Origin: Beverwykella pulmonaria | Lineage: Eukaryota; Ascomycota; Dothideomycetes; Pleosporales; Melanommataceae | DNA: 64,000 nucleotides | Assembly: GCA_001599595.1 (NCBI GenBank) | Contig: BCHH01000002.1 | Span: forward strand, 2,990,628 to 3,054,627 | Reading direction: 5' to 3' | Notes under the pieces: model-generated | What the model saw: only the letters and a program-made list of their open reading frames with translations | Databases searched by the model: none | Told to the model about the DNA's origin: nothing | Shown: piece after piece, positions 11,439 to 23,057 of the stretch | Position numbering within the stretch: the first letter of the stretch is position 1 | Layout of the letters: each line of letters opens with the position of its first letter | Translations under genes and position numbers: made by a program

Positions 11439-13679
11439 ATGGCCCTCATCTCCCTCACGAAGATCGCGGTGGCCCTCGCCGCGCTGCTCCTCGCCCGCAG
11501 AGTGTATTGGGAGACGACGACAGGGGCTCGGAGGCGGTCCCTAAGGAAACAAAATGGCTGTCTCCCGCCCAAGAAGGCGCCAACCAAAGACCCTATCCTT
11601 GGCTTCGACTGGTTTTTGGGTAACATGAAAGCGTATAAGGAGCACCACCTTCTCGAATATTGGGCAGAGGGACTGAGGAGCAACAACGCCCACACGGTTG
11701 TGTTAAGTATTTTGCGCCAGACGATTTTTCTCACAGACGACCCCGAGAATGTAAAAACGATGTTAGCAACCAAATTCGATGATTGGAGCATCGGCCGCGA
11801 ACGCATTAGAGAGTTGACCGTCTACCTGGGCAAGGGCGTTTTTACTACTGAAGGAGCCGCCTGGAAGCACTCGCGGGAGCTGCTGCGGCCGTGCTTCGAA
11901 CGCTCGCAGGTCGCTGATGTTTCCATCATGGAGAAGCACACAAATCAACTCATCGACCTCATCCCAAAAGACGGTACAACGATTGACTTGGCACCCTTGT
12001 TCCACTCGCTTACCTTGGATGTCGCTACCGAATTCCTCTTTGGCCGGAGCACCAACTCCTTGGACCCGAAGGAGGATACGAAATGTGACGAGTTTGTCGA
12101 GGCTTTCGAGTATTGTCAAAACCCATTCAAGGATGAGAACAAGTCGTGGCTCAACATATTCACCCTCTTACTGCCAGATCGTTACTTCAAGCGGTGTACA
12201 AAGGTCATTGCAGGTATGTGCTCTCGAATATCTTTCAGACATTCTTTCATCCTTCCCAAAGTGTATCTTGATCTCTCTGTGCCTCTTAATGCACTTAATA
12301 CATGTTATCATAAAGCAAGACAGAATAAACAGCAGATGCATACACATACTTTGGCCAATGTTTCTCCTTTGACAAGCAATGCGATTTGGACAATACTGCT
12401 ATCGGATTTTGAGTGGCAAGCTCATTCTTTCCTTTCTATTTTCCTTGAAGTCGCAGAAATAAATTATCATAATTTTTTCAATTTTTTCAATTTTCGTTGC
12501 TCTGGAGCTTCTGTATGTCTCTGTTTCAGCATACATTACGCTCGAAGATCTTTACGTGGTCTTTTTAGGGTTGCGGACGCTTGGGAGTCTTCTATTCTTC
12601 ATTCATGATTCAGAGATCTCAGGTTGAGATTGTGTAGCGTTGAAAATTTTTCATGTTATTCTCAAGACACTAAATCTCTTCACTTCTCATCCCGTCACCC
12701 CGATGTTTTATATCTACAACGGGCAATCAGAAGAACAACATTGCAACGTTGCGAGCTAGCTCAGCGCTGAAGTTGGATCTGAGTGCTTTTGTACATGGAG
12801 TCTGCCTATCTTGCCTGGCATTTCATTTTCAAAGCCCTCCTCATGCCCCTATTTTCAGCTTTTATGCTTCGTGGTTCGCTCAGTTCTACTGCTCAGCATT
12901 CCTGACGCCTCCCAGAATTTGCCGACAACATAATCGAGTCTGAGATCGCCGCCCGAGCCTCTAAGCCAGACTCTACATTAAACCGTTACGTTCTCCTCGA
13001 TGAGCTCCTCTCACAGACTGACGACCAAACACGCATCCGCTCAGAACTCCTAAACATCCTTCTCGCTGGCCGGGATACCACCGCCTCTCTCCTTTCTAAC
13101 ATCTTCTTCGAGTTACCGCGGCATCCCTCGATTGTTGAGCGCCTCCGCAGCGAAATTGCCGAATACGTCGGCCCGGAACCACCCACATACCAGCAGTTGA
13201 AGGAGATGAAGTATCTAAAGGCCGTGATCAACGAGAGTCAACGCCTATACCCAATCGTGCCCTCAAACTCGCGACAAGCAGTACGCGATACTGTCCTCCC
13301 GCACGGCGGCGGCCCCGATGGCAACTCCCCGATTCTAATTCCCAAAGGTGCAATGGTAGCCTGGCTATCACGGTCCATGCACCGTCGCAAAGACATATAT
13401 GGGCCCGACGCGGAGACCTTCAATCCCAGCCGCTGGCTTGATAACGAACACGCCTCCTCCCCTCTACGCCCAGGCTGGGGCTATCTCCCCTTCAACGGAG
13501 GCCCACGCATATGCATCGGGCAGCAATTTGCGCTCACAGAAGCAAGTTATGTCATCGTTCGCATACTCCAAGAATTCCCCATTCTCGAGTCCAGGGATGA
13601 TGAACCGTGGCGCGAGAAGCTGTCTCTTACGTGCACGGGGCTGGGAGGTGCGAAGGTGGGGCTAAAGGCCTTTGAATAA
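11439..13679 (+). CDS. CYP52-type cytochrome P450 (alkane/fatty-acid terminal hydroxylase)
   Basis: Microsomal class II P450 most like the CYP52 clan (n-alkane and fatty-acid omega-hydroxylases). The exons are 11439-12213 and 12916-13679, giving 512 aa in frame. Visible motifs are an N-terminal membrane anchor (ISLTKIAVALAALLLARRV), the helix-I AGRDTT at 309-314 with the CYP52-style Arg-Asp, the ExxR motif ESQR at 365-368, and the heme loop FNGGPRICIGQQFA with Cys458 as thiolate ligand. A start at 11328 would add 37 residues ahead of the anchor and is less likely. The intron is 702 nt, unusually long, but its donor (GTATGT), branch-like CTGAC and acceptor (CCCAG) are standard. Substrate assignment is by family only. 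Confidence 0.88.
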
Positions 13680-14431
13680 GCGTGGGAGACCCTAGGAAGG
13701 GTAGAAAGCGATGTAGGAGTCTAGGTGAGTTTTCAGCAGGTGAGTGAATTAGGGCAGCACGCGGGCTGACATGACATAGGGTGCCAGGAGAATCAGGGGT
13801 TAGTATTGTGGAGCAGTGAGCCAGAAGGGTAAAGGACGTGCATATGAATTTGGAGTGAGGTAAGAGAGATGTTTTGCTTTTCATTTACTATATAATGTTG
13901 GAGACAAGTATGTACATGTACACATGTCACGGCTCATACAACTCCACTCCAAAAAAAACATTTTCCAGTCCTAAGAGGAGAATCTACATATGTAAATCAA
14001 AATCATCATCAACATAAAGACCAATCATTCCTCCCAAAACATCTTTCTCTTCATATCCCCTTCCCTTCTCTGCATATCCCTTCCCTTGCCGCACATCTTC
14101 TTCTTCTCCGTCTGCATTCCCTTTGCAAGAGCAAGGTGAATGGCCTTATCTTGCGCGCCTCTTTCCACAATAATGTAGGTGGCCGCTGGAGACAAATGCA
14201 GGGAATGTAGGCTGTTGTCCTTGGAATTCGAAGACACCGTTCCTTTCACAATCTTTGCAGGAGAAATTGGTGCTTAGATCAGGCCGTGGCTTTTGGTGCA
14301 TGAATTCCATCTTCTTCCAGGAATCGACGAAGATATTCGCCTTGACTCAACGATACCCAGAGACGTAAACACCAAATACAAGTCTCAGATCAAGCTTCCA
14401 TTAGCAACAGCAAGGATTCTAAATACCTATC
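13680..14431. other. Convergent spacer
   Basis: Lies between the 3' ends of the P450 (plus) and the 482-aa gene (minus). It is AT-rich with pyrimidine tracts. No supported gene. Confidence 0.45.
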
Positions 14432-15880
14432 TCAATCACCCCTCCTCGCAACCGCCGTCGCTCTCCTCAATCCCCTACCCGGCTGCACCTCCCAGTCAAT
14501 CCGTCCCCTCACCCACTCAAATACCGCTTCCACCTCCTCTCTCACCTCCGTCCCCATCAACCTCACCGCCCTCTCCATATCTCCTGCTGCAAACAGGAAC
14601 TCCCCCAACGCCACGTGTGCGAGTCCAAGCGCATACCAGCTCTCCCCGCACTCAGCGTCGGTAAACCACGTCTCCGCGTTCGGCGGCACGAGGTCCACAG
14701 GCAGCGTAGCAAGCCAGGGGTTGGACGCCGGGGAGGGCGAGTTCGTTGCTAGTGAGAGGGCGGCTGAGAGGGATGTTTCTGCGGTGAGGAGGTCCCTCGC
14801 TATCTTTGCGTCTTTGAGCGAAGGCGGAGGCTGGGTCCGCGGTGCATCGCAATGGTAGAGGGAGAGGATGGCGAGGCCAACGCCGAGTTCGCAGCGCCAC
14901 CGCGAGCGCTGCACGCCGGTTGCAAAGTCTTCGGTCTGGGAATGGAGGGTTTCGGCGTGCGTGAGGTAGGCGTGTGTTAGCGCTATGATGGCGGATTCAT
15001 AGTGCCGTCTTGCTGCTTCTCCGTCTTTCTTCTGCCTCGCTGCATCCGCTCTGTCCACAATGCCCGTAACAGTGTCGAGCCAGGATGCAACCGTGAACTC
15101 GCTGGACGTGAGTCCCTTCTGCAGCCCCTCTCCATACCCAGGAAGGAGATGTGCACCCTCGATACGCACACTGGCGAACCCGGAGAGGAAGCGGAATGGC
15201 TCGAGGAGATCCCCCTGCAGCCGTGATATCGGAAAGTCATATGTGTTCCTCACACTCAACTGCAGGGCATGATTCCCCGCCCACGACTTCGTCGCAAGCA
15301 TCGCTTGCTCCATGAAGTTGACCAGCCGAGGCAAATACTGCGCCGGAAATACAACCGCCGCACGCGTCTTGCTACTCCCCTTCTCTGTTAACACTACATC
15401 CATCGCATGTCCCTTCATTCTTCCCAACATCTCCAGCCCAGGGCTCGAAAAGAGCACGCCCGAGTCGGACAGCAGCGTCTTCGCATGCCGCGCATCATCC
15501 GTCCGAATTTCGAGCTTCACGAATAAGTTCTGGGCGTAGAAATACCGCATTGCCGCTACAGAGATCTTTTTATTGATGTAGAAGAGTGGGGCGCAGATGG
15601 GGAAGGGCGCGCGGGAAGGGGTGAAGCGGAGGGTTCCCGAGGGAAGGAGCATGGGGACGTAGGATATGTTTGGTAAGGAGGCATTGACGAGTTCGGTGTC
15701 AAGGAGGGGCGAGAAGATGGTGGTGAGGATGGGGAGAGGGAGTGTCGTGAGGTGTGGTTTGTGGGTTGGGGTGGGAGTAGAAACGGGTTTGGGTTCGGTA
15801 GTGAGTGTCGTGGATTTGAGTTGGGCGGAGAGGGAGGTGGGGGTAGTTGCGTCCATGGAATCGCGCTTGATGGTCGTCAT
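14432..15880 (-). CDS. Conserved fungal protein, F-box-like N-terminus and TPR-like C-terminus (482 aa)
   Basis: Single-exon protein. After a Thr/Pro/Ser-rich leader (residues 1-45), a segment LTTLPLPILTTIFSPLLDTELVNASL resembles the start of an F-box or F-box-like fungal domain, followed by a region with FYINKKISVAAMRYFYAQN as in fungal 'LPxELRxxIY' proteins. The C-terminal third (about 285-460) has paired amphipathic helices with A/L/G spacing (AARRHYESAIIALTHAYLTH; ESWYALGLAHVALGEFLFAA) that look like TPR repeats. A role as a substrate adaptor is only a guess. The next gene (phosphoesterase) is on the same strand upstream. Confidence 0.72.
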   Translation of the reverse strand: MTTIKRDSMDATTPTSLSAQLKSTTLTTEPKPVSTPTPTHKPHLTTLPLPILTTIFSPLLDTELVNASLPNISYVPMLLPSGTLRFTPSRAPFPICAPLFYINKKISVAAMRYFYAQNLFVKLEIRTDDARHAKTLLSDSGVLFSSPGLEMLGRMKGHAMDVVLTEKGSSKTRAAVVFPAQYLPRLVNFMEQAMLATKSWAGNHALQLSVRNTYDFPISRLQGDLLEPFRFLSGFASVRIEGAHLLPGYGEGLQKGLTSSEFTVASWLDTVTGIVDRADAARQKKDGEAARRHYESAIIALTHAYLTHAETLHSQTEDFATGVQRSRWRCELGVGLAILSLYHCDAPRTQPPPSLKDAKIARDLLTAETSLSAALSLATNSPSPASNPWLATLPVDLVPPNAETWFTDAECGESWYALGLAHVALGEFLFAAGDMERAVRLMGTEVREEVEAVFEWVRGRIDWEVQPGRGLRRATAVARRGD

Positions 15881-16437
15881 GGTTTTTGCGTGGTTTGAGC
15901 TTGGAGTAGGCCTGTGACATGGTTAGATGGAGAGGCTTGTGGAAAGGAGGTGGCATGGAAAGACTAGCAGTGACAAAGTGTTTCAGCGTCCAATTGAGTC
16001 TTTTCGTCTTTTCTCCGAAAAGATAGAAGAAGCAAAAGCGTATTCCAAGCGTCGGTGTGAAGGTGTACTCTACTCTTTTTGAAGTCGGACTGGAGTGTTA
16101 AAGCGAGAGAAATGGTACTGTGAAGAAAAGTGAACTTCGGATGAATTGCGTACACACAGAACAGCAGCGACAAAACAAAGTACCCCTCTCTATATATACG
16201 GTACCTACTGATCTCCATTGCGGGGTCTATGAGCGCCCGGAAGAGTGGCACAGGGCATACCGTGATGAAGTGCGGGGAGAGACGTCCCCACACTCCGCTT
16301 CGGGGGCGATGCAGGTGCGGATCCGGGCCTGCATGCCGTACCTGCACCAATCAAATCCAAGCTCTCATCACTACTAACAGCCTCAATTCCATCTCCTGCG
16401 CAAGGTTTTCTCTGTATACCTGCACGTAGTACAGTAT
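15881..16437. other. Spacer holding the promoter of the 482-aa gene
   Basis: No coding sequence supported. It contains the upstream region of the minus-strand gene at 15880 and the 3' end of the phosphoesterase gene. A TATA-like TATATATA lies at about 16191-16198. Confidence 0.4.
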
Positions 16438-17436
16438 CTATACGTCCGTTCTCCGTCCAAAAACCTCCTCATACTCCTCGCCCACCACCTCTCCGCTGTC
16501 ATCAACCACCTTCCTCGCACCCATCTTGCAAATCTGGACCTTGTCAATCTTTATATTCTCGGCCCAGACGAAATCCTGGTACTGCGCGATAAGCTCGCGG
16601 GCATCGAAGCGAATTGAGCTCTGTGCATTGGGACCGTGGCCTTGGGAGCGATCTTGATCTCGCACTTCCTTAGGTGCCACTTCGTCGGTTTCTAGTGTAG
16701 ACGTATGCCCTCCAATGGCGGTAGATCCAGGTTCAGGCGGTGCCGGTCGTGGCCTCCCCTTTGGCCTTGCGTAAATGGTGTTTATGATAGTAGCATGCAA
16801 TTTCAGTTTCCTCTCATCCTCCACCAAGAACCCACTTTCCTTGAAATGCTGTTGTAGCGCGGAAGCAAAAGGATAAAGACGCGCCGTCCCATCGACCGGC
16901 TCCGCATAGAGAATACTAATCTGCTGCTGTGGCTGCATGGGGACCAGGCCTTTGAGGTCGATTTCCATGTGCGAATCTGATACTGGTCCTCCGCTCTCAG
17001 AATCTCCATGACGAGAGGTAGCCATTGCATCTCGTAACAAACCCCTCAGATCCAGCTCCGCAAGACACTTCCCCGCACCCTCGAGCTTCTCAGCATCAAG
17101 CGCCATAACGCCCAGCGTCAAATGCAGCGTGCCCACCGGCCTGATTGCCTTCAACGGCACCAAACGCCCTTTCTCCAACTCATCCTTAAGGCCCTCCAGG
17201 CTTTTTTCTAGCTGAGTTCTACTCTCAGCATGGACGAGCGGCAGACAGAGAAAGTGCGTTAGTTGCGGCTTCTTGCCCGCGGCTTGGCCCTTTCCTTTCC
17301 GCCCTCGTTGTGTGGGAGGCTGGGAAATACTTTCCGATGCTGCCCCTGGAAGGGAGGTGCGGATTTCTGCGTTATCGCGCAGCTTTTCGCCGTCGAGGAA
17401 GTCGTTGTACGAGCCCTTTGCTTTCCTTTTGCCCAT
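16438..17436 (-). CDS. AKAP7/ASCC1-like 2H phosphoesterase-fold protein
   Basis: 332-aa protein of the AKAP7 NLS-domain / ASCC1 (activating signal cointegrator 1 subunit 1) family, a 2H phosphoesterase (2'-5' RNA ligase-like) fold. Both hallmark HxT motifs are present: GTLHLTLGVM and LKLHATIINT. A basic, Lys-rich N-terminus (MGKRKAKGSYNDFLDGEKL) precedes a THFLCLPL strand typical of the domain. An insert between the second motif and the C-terminal strands (rich in P/E/D, ~RPKGRPRPAPPEPGST) is poorly conserved. I place the start at 17436 because homologues begin near MGKRK. The frame stays open with an ATG at 17631, which would add an Arg-rich leader. RNA processing or nucleotide hydrolysis is the family expectation, not shown here. 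Confidence 0.82.
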   Translation of the reverse strand: MGKRKAKGSYNDFLDGEKLRDNAEIRTSLPGAASESISQPPTQRGRKGKGQAAGKKPQLTHFLCLPLVHAESRTQLEKSLEGLKDELEKGRLVPLKAIRPVGTLHLTLGVMALDAEKLEGAGKCLAELDLRGLLRDAMATSRHGDSESGGPVSDSHMEIDLKGLVPMQPQQQISILYAEPVDGTARLYPFASALQQHFKESGFLVEDERKLKLHATIINTIYARPKGRPRPAPPEPGSTAIGGHTSTLETDEVAPKEVRDQDRSQGHGPNAQSSIRFDARELIAQYQDFVWAENIKIDKVQICKMGARKVVDDSGEVVGEEYEEVFGRRTDV

Positions 17437-18298
17437 AGCGATATGTGTGGTGTGGAGCTGACGTCGCGTGAATCCAAGACGCGAAACAAGGACTGGCCAA
17501 AAGCAAGAAACGTGATATGTTGAATCTGGGACTGTTGGACCGAGGATATGGAGCCAATGCAGAGAATTGGGCGTCGCCAGTGAAATGTTGCTGGATAGCC
17601 GTCTGAGAGAAGGCGGTATGGACAGGAACATAGACGGCGCCACTGGGACTTCCCAAGCGCAGGCAATTTAGCAGCAGAACAGATTGCAATATTGAGCCTA
17701 CCCACCAACAAAGCATCACGAGAGGACGTTTGGTGTTGAGCTCTGGCTAGCTTACCCGTACTACACCGAATGCAGTCTAGCTTGTGCGTGTGCACAAATA
17801 CCGGTATGACGTAGCGCTGTCATCGCGTGTGGGGTCGCTTGTTCACGCCTGACAGCTGCAGGTGGGCCTTCTCCAAGATGCATCGGGTTGCATACCTCGG
17901 GAGAATATCATCACGCAAAGCTCACTGGCAGTGCTTGGGGCGCAGCGCATGCATAGGGAAATACTAAATAAATTGGCAGTGGTGGTGGTGCCTAGGAAGA
18001 CCCTCTCATTCCTGGCAAGCAATGGCAACACACACAAACGAATTCCCAGGCACCAAGATGACCATATCCATATCGAGAGAGAAGCAAAATGCAGGCATTG
18101 TAAGAGTAAGAGTAAGCGTGTCGAAGGCTGCAAGTGCAGATCACGGTGCCGGAGCGCGACGGCTCCACGCGACAGCTCAGTGACGCCTCCACCATTCCAG
18201 CATGCGGGCTCCATGGCGTGCCTCATGCAACCGCGACGGTACAGAAAAACAAATCTAGAGTTTGAAGGGGGGAATGCGACGACGAAAAGACACTGCGC
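17437..18298. other. Spacer, no gene supported
   Basis: Holds the upstream region of the phosphoesterase gene and the 3' flank of YPD1. The open frames here have no recognisable character. Confidence 0.4.
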
Positions 18299-19102
18299 TC
18301 ACTTCTTGTCGTGGTAAAACTTCTTCAGCACCTTCTCCACCTCGGAGAACTCCTGCTTTGCCTGCTCGATGGTCGTCCGCAGTCGCTTCAGCCCCTCCTC
18401 TTCTGTGATATCGTGTGCGCCCGTCTCGTCCTTCATCTGCCCGTAGTGTTGGATCTTCTCACACGAGTCTTTGACTTTGGTGAGCCCGAGGGTTGCGGAC
18501 GAGCCCTTGAGGAAGTGGCCGAGCTCGGAGAGGACCTTGAGCTCTCCCTTCTCGCTAGCGATGCGTCAGTGGGATGGCTCCGATGGGTTTGGGCCAAGCA
18601 GGCACTTGGAGCGAGAGCCCCAAGGAAGCCGTGTGAACTGTGAGATGAACGGCACGGGGCGGGGTCTGTGGAGCTTACAGGTTCGTGTCCATCTTAACAA
18701 ACGTCGTTTCCGCCTGCGTGAAGAAATCGTACACGAGGCTCTTGCTGAACTCGCGCTCGTCCTCGTCGTCGTCCATCTCAAGGATCTGCTCAAACGTCTG
18801 GGCGTCGATGCTGTCGTTTGCGCCGGGAATCGACATGATGTCCACGTAGCCGCTCTAGCAAATCAGAAGCTGTCTGTGGAAGAAGGTCGGGGGCGCAGCG
18901 TAGGGAGGTTGGGCAGATGCAAAGAAAAGACAGTCTGGGGCGGTAGAAATGGGCGAAAGGGGAAAAATGGCAGAAGTATGCAAGTGGTGTTGGGGGCTCG
19001 CTGCAACAGGATGGAAACGTGCTGTTGCGCGGGGACTGGGAAGGCAACCATGGAGGGGCAACGAACCGGGTCTTCCTCCTTCACCAAATCTGCTCTAGCC
19101 AT
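18299..19102 (-). CDS. YPD1: YPD1-like histidine phosphotransfer (HPt) protein
   Basis: Phosphorelay intermediate that passes phosphate from hybrid histidine kinases to the Ssk1 and Skn7 response regulators (HOG osmotic/oxidative stress pathway). Three exons: 19102-19067, 18854-18679 and 18554-18299, 155 aa in frame. The HPt motif is in exon 3, GHFLKGSSATLGL with phospho-acceptor His84. Upstream is the typical DAQTFEQILEMDDDE..REFS helix, and the protein ends in the EVEKVLKKFYHDKK helix. Intron 2 (18678-18555) is standard. Intron 1 (19066-18855, 212 nt) uses a weak GTTCGT donor and is the least certain part. If wrong, translation could begin at the ATG at 18836. Length and motif order match fungal Ypd1. 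Confidence 0.9.
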
Positions 19103-21406
19103 GTTTATCCGTGCTCGCTGCCACGCCCGCAGTGCTTTGGAACGCTTTCAGACGGACGGCGGCCCGCGCAAGAGCAACTCGGCCCGCTGCAACAGGTGTC
19201 GGGGGCCTCGCGTGGAAATCTTTTGCGTGTGCAGCAAAGCGAGGTATGGCCGTTCTCGATAATTTCGCGCGCTTTGTTGTCGTGGGGTCGGCGCCGATTC
19301 ACTGAGCACGCCCGATTGGGGGCTGTCGGATGACGAAAGAAGGGTCGGCCCGTTTGGGAACAAGAACACCAATGTGCAGGCCAGGAACTTGGATGCCGCA
19401 GCCTCGTGGAGATCTCAAGCTCAGGGCGGGCAGCAGTCGTCGAATAGAGGTGAGTTGCAGCAGTGGGCGAGGCTCTCTCTTTAGAGGGGTGCGGGATATT
19501 ACTTTTTGGCCGCACTCTGCTAAGGCTCACTTTACCCCCGCCGGTTGGTGGACGGCCGGCAGGCAGCACGCGCAGCTTGCTCGGAGAAGATGCCGAGCCT
19601 GGGGGGAGGGGGACGCTTGTCCCGCCGGCAGCAGAGAGCCTGAAGGGAGGGGGATGGTGGTGTGTTTGGTGAAGCTTGAGATAAGATGCAATGTTGGCAG
19701 GGCTGCTGTCACGGGGAGACGCTTTATATATACTAGGGCCGTGGCTAGGGGAGATGGCGGGAGCATTACTACTGTGAATACATCACCATAAGACGAGCGG
19801 GACGGCGAGGGACATGGCATATTTTTTGCTGAGCTACAGGTGTGGGTCCATGTCAAGCCGCCAGCCTGAAAGCGCCGTGGATCATCCTTCACTGCGTGCA
19901 GTTGACAGCGGCCATTCTTCAATCACCAGGCCAGCGCCGGGCAGGCAAATTGCACCACGCACCGCAGCTCCACCCTCTCCTCTGGCGTCCCTGTTACTGA
20001 CATTGGCAAAAGGTGCGGCTGACGGGGCCGGCAGTGGTGCTGCTCTTTGCCTCCAGGGAGGGACATCGACACCGCAGGCACGCAATCGGTCGCCGAATGC
20101 TGGGAAGAGAGGGAGCGCGCCAAGCGGTCTGGACGGGTCTGAAATATGCTGCTTCCCGTGCGGTGAGGAGAGGAAGACGTGAGACGACATAATCGTGCAC
20201 TCGTTTGGGATGGAGGGTGGTTTTTGTATGGTGGGCGGCAGTGGGCTGTCAGAACCCTACGTCAACGGCGGCAATCATCGTCATCATGCATGCTGCCATG
20301 GCTTTAGCCCGCGGTTCCGGCCCCGCGGACGCTGGCTGTGCCCTGCGTTCGCTAAACAAGCTTTCCTGCCCTCGGCCAAGTTGTGCACACGAGTGAGCGC
20401 AGCTAGAATACGCCCACCTGCTGCACCGAGGACCCTCTGCAGGCAAGGGTATCACAAAAGCACCGCAACAACCTGCCCCCCCCAGAACGCTCCAAAGAGC
20501 CACAAAATGCAACATCTCCGCCTCTCTGTCCCGGCCCCTTCTGATGGGATATGCCGCCACTCGCACTCGGGGGTCGTGCCGAGCTATCCAGAATCCCTTC
20601 TCCGGTGCAGAAACCTGCATGTGTAACCTCCCAAACCAAGGAATATCTAACTGTCTCGGACGGAGTACGGGCCCGACATTCACTCCAAGGGAACCGAGAA
20701 TCGCCATTAGCATCCAGGGTGAAACAGACAAGGCAAATCGTGCTGTGGATCGGGCCCTCGGATTCAGTGAGAAACGGACATGCAAGTCCGACTTGTTTAG
20801 GATACTCGTCTCGAACCAAATGGGCTACAAGTAGGCACTCATTGTATTCTGTAGCGGGGTAGTGGGGTGCCAAAGTCCCAAGAAGAGAGCCGCTTCAACA
20901 ACGAGCACGTGTTGGATCTCCAAAGCCCATCTTGAGATGAAGCATGGTATTCTTTCGTGGTAGACCCACGAATCCGTCCGTACCAGACTGCAAACGGCAC
21001 TCCGCGAGTCCACTCTCTCCCACGCCGGTGTGTGCCTTTGAATTTTGCGGATCGTCGAGCCCGAAGCGAGCCGGACCCTGCATGCATCTCGCGCCATACC
21101 CGAAGCGGAAGGGATCAGCTGCGCACTGATGGGAAAAATATGAATAATAGTGTGGGGAGCGTAGCCTCGCATCGTATGATACATAAATGTCAGAAAAGAC
21201 AGCTCAGTCCCATAACCATGAGACACGGCGGTGAGAGATAAGAGCGAACAACGGGGAGGGAAGAGGCTTCATTTTGGCTGCTCGAGGAAATCTAGCGGCA
21301 GCCGCCTGTGTATATAACTCGAACACGGTACAGTACAGTACAGGCACGCTACGCCATGTCACGCCATGCCACGCCGAAATCCGTACGGCTTTATTATGGG
21401 GGCAGT
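19103..21406. other. 2.3 kb stretch without a supported gene
   Basis: GC-rich, with many overlapping frames on all six phases but none with family resemblance or a convincing splice structure. It includes the YPD1 promoter (left) and the AAT 3' flank (right). Just before 21360 there are short imperfect direct repeats (ACGCCATG-type and GTACA-type). Confidence 0.45.
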
Positions 21407-23057
21407 TCAGCCCTTCACCTGGTAGATAGCCTCGGCGAGGCGCTTGACGTTGCCGCTGGTGATACCTGCGACTGAGATCCTGCCATCCTTGGTCGCGTAC
21501 ACAGAGTGCTGGAAGAGCGGTCAGCGTGCGTCAAACATGGGTATATGTGCGGCCGGGCTACAAAAGCAGGGTCACAGCCATGGGGTCACGTACCTCCTTA
21601 GCCAGCTTCTCCATCTGCTCTGCAGTCAAGCCCGTGTATGCGAACATGCCAATTTGGGAAGTGATGTGGCTCCAGTCTTGCTTGCTGCCTAGCTTCTCGA
21701 GGTTCTCCTTCAGAAGCGCGCGCATGGTGATGATGCGGTCGGCCATGTCCTTGACCTCCCCGAGCCACTGCTTGTTCAGTGCAGCGTCGTTCAGGATCTC
21801 GGACGCGATGCGCGCGCCGTGAACCGGGGGGTTGGAGTAGAGCGGCCGCACGAGGATCTTGACCTGTGAGTCGACTCGCTTCTTCTCCTCGGCGGACTCG
21901 CAGACGATGGAGAAGGCACCCACACGCTCGCCATACAGACCCTAACCGCCATCGTTAGTGGAGCCCATTCCACGGACATCCGTGCGTCGAGGCTTACCAT
22001 GTTCTTCGCGAAGCTCTGGGCCAGACACGGACGAAGTCCCTCCTTGATGAAGTGACGAAGCGCGAAGGCGTCCTTGTCGGTGTCACCGCTCGCGAAGCCC
22101 TGGTAGGCCATGTCGAAGAAGGGGAAGTGATCGCCCTCCTTCACCACCTCAGCAATCTTTTTCCATTGCTCCTCGGTCGGGTCCACACCCGTCGGGTTGT
22201 GCGCGCATGCGTGGAGCATGACAATGCTGCCCTTGGGAATAGCCTTGATGTCGGCAATCAAGCCCTCGAAATCAAGGCCAATGGTGTCCTTGTTGTAATA
22301 CCGGTACTTCTCGACCTTGAGACCGGAATCCTTGAAGACCGCAGCATGGTTGGCCCACGAGGGGTTGGGGATGTAGATGGTCTTCGCACCAGGGTAGAAA
22401 CGCTCGAGAAACGCACCCCCGATCCGAAGAGCACCCGTTCCGGAGATGCTCTGGGTGACGACGATGCGGTCCTCCTTGAGGGGTGCGGAGTCGGCGCCAT
22501 ACGCCAACTTGATAGCCGCCTTGGTGAAATTTGGGACGCCCGTGATGCCGGCGTACTCCTTGTCTAGGGAAGAATCGATAATCTTCTTCTCTGCTTGCCG
22601 GACGGATGGCAGCACGAATGGCTTGCCCTTGTCGTCCCGGTATGCGCCCACGCCTGCGGTTGTCAGTCGCTGCTTCTCGAGGTCGCGCAGGGGCGGACCC
22701 ACCCAAGTTGATCTTCTCTGAGTTGGTGTCGGCCTTGAAGGCTTCGGTGATACCTGGGCGACGTTAGATTGTATTACGGGAGGCCAATGATCCAAACTCA
22801 CCTAGAATGGCCTGCAGGAGGGCGGTGCCATGTGAGTGCTGACCCGATATCTTGAGATGGGTGGAAGCTTACATCCTACGTCAACGTCAGCTGGAGTTCA
22901 GAGCAATTGAGACCTCAATTGAGATTCCAATGGCATGGCCGCTTACGGGGGGCCCTTGAGGCACTTTGGACCAAGCAGAGACTGCTCTGACTCCGGTCTT
23001 CGCAATGAGCTGCTTGCTTGCAGCTTGACGCAGCGCGGCCCTGGACGAGGCAAGCAT
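21407..23057 (-). CDS. AAT1: Mitochondrial aspartate aminotransferase
   Basis: PLP-dependent class I aminotransferase interconverting aspartate + 2-oxoglutarate and oxaloacetate + glutamate; part of the malate-aspartate shuttle. Seven exons: 23057-22947, 22875-22873, 22811-22802, 22753-22703, 22653-21998, 21941-21594 and 21508-21407, 426 aa. The N-terminus ([20 protein letters not shown]) is a mitochondrial presequence. Diagnostic segments are LGVGAYRDD, the [13 protein letters not shown] motif, [14 protein letters not shown] with Schiff-base Lys275, and RPLYSNPP. Exon 2 is only 3 nt (GAT, Asp) and exon 3 only 10 nt. Both have textbook flanking splice sites and are needed to give the conserved PQGPPDAILGITEAF. 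The gene diverges from the GEP3-like gene. Confidence 0.93.
22873..22875 (-). other. 3-nt micro-exon of the AAT gene
   Basis: A single GAT codon between an acceptor (ACGTAG) and a donor (GTAAGC). It supplies the Asp of the family's conserved PPDAILG. The flanking introns are 71 nt (22946-22876) and 61 nt (22872-22812). Skipping it would keep the frame and delete only Asp. Confidence 0.75.

Noticed and set aside
19814..20873. Several 100-180-codon frames between YPD1 and AAT
   Set aside because: They overlap each other on opposite strands, lack family resemblance and have no shared exon structure.
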